The position numbers were made by a program, and so were the translations under genes. Below, in pieces: positions 4,812 through 5,088 of a stretch of 5,088 bases of DNA. How positions within the stretch are numbered: position 1 is the stretch's first letter; every line of letters starts with the position of its first letter. The stretch comes from Holophaga sp. (GTDB lineage: Bacteria > Acidobacteriota > Holophagae > Holophagales > Holophagaceae). The stretch is from the NCBI GenBank assembly GCA_030691225.1, contig JAUYES010000735.1, positions 1 to 5,088 of the forward strand. Reading direction: 5' to 3'. The notes beneath the pieces were generated by a model. The model worked only from the letters and a program-made list of their open reading frames with translations. It did not search any database and was not told the origin of the DNA.

Positions 4812-5088
4812 ATGCGGAAGGCTGTTTCCCTTGATGCCCTGCCTGAATTAGCCTCCACATGGTGTGGGCATTTAGGGATGCCTGCCACTGCACGTTTTCA
4901 GGCTTCTGGCGATGAAGAGCTTTTTCCTAACCGCCTCGTCCTAGAGGGCTCAGGCGCCCAGGGTTTGTTGGCAAACAAAGGCCAGGCCCTGGATGCCCTT
5001 CAGTTCCTGCTTCACGAGGTGCAAGGAGAGCGCGAGGACTCTAAGCTCTGCTACCTGGATGTCCAGGGTTTCAGGTTGTTTCGCATGA
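4812..5088 (+). CDS. Jag/KhpB-like KH-domain RNA-binding protein, 3' end cut off by window edge
   Basis: Jag/KhpB proteins are cytoplasmic RNA binders usually built as Jag-N, KH and R3H domains and often encoded after yidC. Here 92 codons are visible and the frame is still open at the edge. The KH region is recognisable: LPELASTWCGHLGM (10-23) as the first helix, then GLLANKGQALDALQFLLHE (51-69) and YLDVQGFRLFR (81-91), matching family patterns GLLIGKKGxTLDALQYL and ILDVEGYR. Two oddities are visible. The KH domain begins almost at residue 1, so the usual N-terminal Jag-N domain of about 50 residues is missing. The nucleic-acid-binding GXXG loop reads ANKG (54-57), with the first Gly replaced by Ala. 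The start is well supported by GGAGAAG upstream. An R3H domain may follow outside the window. The gene lies 16 nt after yidC and is probably in the same operon. Confidence 0.75.
   Translation, partial: MRKAVSLDALPELASTWCGHLGMPATARFQASGDEELFPNRLVLEGSGAQGLLANKGQALDALQFLLHEVQGEREDSKLCYLDVQGFRLFRM

Overview
This window is a chromosomal replication-origin neighbourhood of a bacterium, with the classic order dnaN - dnaA | rpmH - rnpA - yidC - jag. No mobile element, CRISPR array, rRNA or tRNA is visible. YidC has a large domain between its first membrane segment and the conserved insertase core, which points to a diderm (Gram-negative-type) cell. Following yidC directly with a Jag/KhpB-type gene is common in Firmicutes, Acidobacteriota and some deltaproteobacterial lineages. 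The general look of DnaA and YidC makes me lean towards Acidobacteriota (Holophagae-like). That is an impression from memory, not a search result.

Layout. Minus strand: dnaA (2488 to 1103), a gap of about 214 bp (889-1102), then dnaN (888 running off the left edge, C-terminus missing). Plus strand, divergent from dnaA: rpmH (2704-2838), rnpA (2844-3212), yidC (3209-4795) and the 5' part of a jag/khpB-like gene (4812 to the right edge). The dnaA-rpmH gap (2489-2703) holds divergent promoters. The dnaA-dnaN gap holds a cluster of imperfect DnaA boxes next to an AT-rich patch and is the best oriC candidate.

The minus-strand genes start and sustain replication: DnaA opens the origin and DnaN is the sliding clamp. 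The plus-strand genes form a tight cluster for ribosomal protein L34, the RNase P protein, the membrane insertase YidC and an RNA-binding KH protein. Spacing is 5 nt between rpmH and rnpA, a 4-nt ATGA overlap between rnpA and yidC, and 16 nt between yidC and jag. The small yidD gene often found between rnpA and yidC is absent.

The gene content is ordinary. The details worth a second look are: a sharply AT-rich core inside dnaA (about 29% GC by hand count over 1741-1980, against about 57% just upstream in the gene); a changed DNA-recognition signature in DnaA (HHSTV instead of DHS/TTV) alongside origin boxes that none match the full consensus; a 14-bp hairpin inside rnpA; and a jag-like gene that lacks the Jag-N domain and has an altered GXXG loop.
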